DNA of 6,926 nucleotides from an uncultured Collinsella sp. Lineage in GTDB: Bacteria > Actinomycetota > Coriobacteriia > Coriobacteriales > Coriobacteriaceae. Under the pieces are notes generated by a model. It ran no database searches, was not told where the DNA came from, and was given only the letters and a program-made list of their open reading frames with translations. The translations under genes and the position numbers were made by a program. Location: NCBI GenBank assembly GCA_900552875.1, contig USCS01000082.1, forward strand, positions 1 through 6,926. Reading direction: 5' to 3'. Below, piece by piece: positions 6,147 through 6,926 of the stretch. How positions within the stretch are numbered: the first letter of the stretch is position 1; each line of letters opens with the position of its first letter.

Positions 6147-6177
6147 ATCGAAAGACACAACTTTTTAGGAAGTCATT

Positions 6178-6926
6178 ATGACAGCTATCGATCGAACGCG
6201 GGCAGCCGCGGCCTTCAAGACCTACACCGATGCCTACGACGCCACCAACCCACGCATCGCGCTCAAAATCGAGCATACGCACCACGTGGCCGAGGCATGC
6301 GATGCCGTAGCGCGCGAGCAGGGCTGGTCGTCAGAAGATATTGACTTGGCGTGGCTTTGCGGACTGCTGCACGATATGGGCCGCTTCGAGCAGCTGCGAC
6401 GCTGGGACACCTTTAAGGATGCCGAGAGCATGAGCCATGCGGCGTTGGGCGTCGGGGTCCTCTTTGGCGAGAACCCCGACGACGCGCCTGCCACAACAAG
6501 CATCCGAGATTTTATCGAGGCCGACGAGCACGACGAGCTCATCCGCGCGAGCATCGCCTATCACAGCGACTTTCGCCTGCCGGCACAACTCGACGAGCGT
6601 ACACGGCGCTTCTGCGATATCGTGCGCGATGGCGACAAAATCGACATCATGCGCACCATCGCCGACAGCACCGTCGACACCGTCCTCAAGGTGGATGAGG
6701 ACACGTTTCTCGCCAGCCACTTCTCGACACCGACGCTGGCCGCCTTTGACGAGCACCGCTGCGTCGCACGCGATGAACGCGACGAGTCCGCAGACTACCT
6801 GGTGGGACTCATCTGCTTTATGTTTGAGCTCGTCTATCCGGCAAGCCGCGCGCTGGCGCGCGAGCAGGGCGATATCTACCGCCTGCTCGACGCGCCCTTT
6901 GGCATTACGCGCCCCTTTACCAATCC
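6178..6926 (+). CDS. HD-domain phosphohydrolase, 3' end outside window
   Basis: This is a probable soluble metal-dependent phosphohydrolase of the HD superfamily; members hydrolyse nucleotides, phosphomonoesters or cyclic/signal nucleotides, and the substrate here is unknown. The ATG at 6178 has AGGAAG (6167-6172) 5 nt ahead. The frame stays open to the window end, giving 249 full codons. The HD ligands appear in order: His33 in EHTHHVA, His65-Asp66 in LLHDMGRFEQ, and Asp153 in DGDKID. His87 in MSHAAL and His129 in AYHS are likely extra metal or substrate ligands. The LLHDMGRFEQ motif resembles those of stand-alone HD hydrolases of about 200-300 residues, so little is probably missing. No REC, GGDEF, TM or nucleotidyltransferase part is seen. 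It is transcribed divergently from azlC and shares the intergenic inverted repeat with it. Confidence 0.88.
   Translation, partial: MTAIDRTRAAAAFKTYTDAYDATNPRIALKIEHTHHVAEACDAVAREQGWSSEDIDLAWLCGLLHDMGRFEQLRRWDTFKDAESMSHAALGVGVLFGENPDDAPATTSIRDFIEADEHDELIRASIAYHSDFRLPAQLDERTRRFCDIVRDGDKIDIMRTIADSTVDTVLKVDEDTFLASHFSTPTLAAFDEHRCVARDERDESADYLVGLICFMFELVYPASRALAREQGDIYRLLDAPFGITRPFTN

Noticed and set aside
6052..6285. 78-residue N-terminal extension of azlC
   Set aside because: It crosses into the divergent HD gene and its promoter region, is not membrane-like, and the ATG at 6051 has a ribosome site and gives the normal family length.
6178..6926. HD protein as part of a defence or signalling system (e.g. 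with the GGDEF protein)
   Set aside because: The protein has the plain stand-alone HD pattern, no HD-GYP motif is seen, and the GGDEF gene is over 2 kb away in a separate transcription unit.

Overview
The window is about 6.9 kb of GC-rich bacterial chromosome, apparently ordinary core and metabolic sequence with no mobile element, CRISPR array, rRNA or tRNA that I can see. The G/C-rich third codon positions, a single-polypeptide PurL with a fused glutaminase domain, and the gene mix (2-keto-3-deoxygluconate permease, AzlC/AzlD, a 7TM-GGDEF protein) suggest an anaerobic gut actinobacterium of the class Coriobacteriia, perhaps Collinsella. That assignment is by impression, not by a search.

Layout. 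Positions 1-1404 (+) hold the 3' part of purL, the fourth step of purine synthesis, with its glutaminase triad intact. A strong intrinsic terminator (1442-1478) follows, and then a DMT/EamA-family exporter (1504-2439, +) that ends at a second terminator (2506-2539). From 2540 to 6051 everything is on the minus strand. In transcription order these are azlC (6051-5359) and azlD (5369-5046), which overlap and form an amino-acid exporter pair; a KdgT-type sugar-acid permease (4895-3873); and a membrane diguanylate cyclase-like GGDEF protein (start near 3691, end 2540). Divergent from azlC, an HD-domain phosphohydrolase starts at 6178 (+) and runs off the window end.

The window is rich in transporters (EamA, KdgT, AzlCD) with no catabolic enzymes beside them, so their substrates cannot be read from context. 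The most interesting material is in the intergenic spaces. There is a perfect 11-bp inverted repeat over the -10 box between azlC and the HD gene. A TACAAT box lies directly in front of a terminator that the EamA gene seems to have to read through. Two tandem hairpins separate kdgT from the GGDEF gene. A leader hairpin next to the kdgT ribosome site could pair in a competing way. I found no convincing undescribed multi-gene system.
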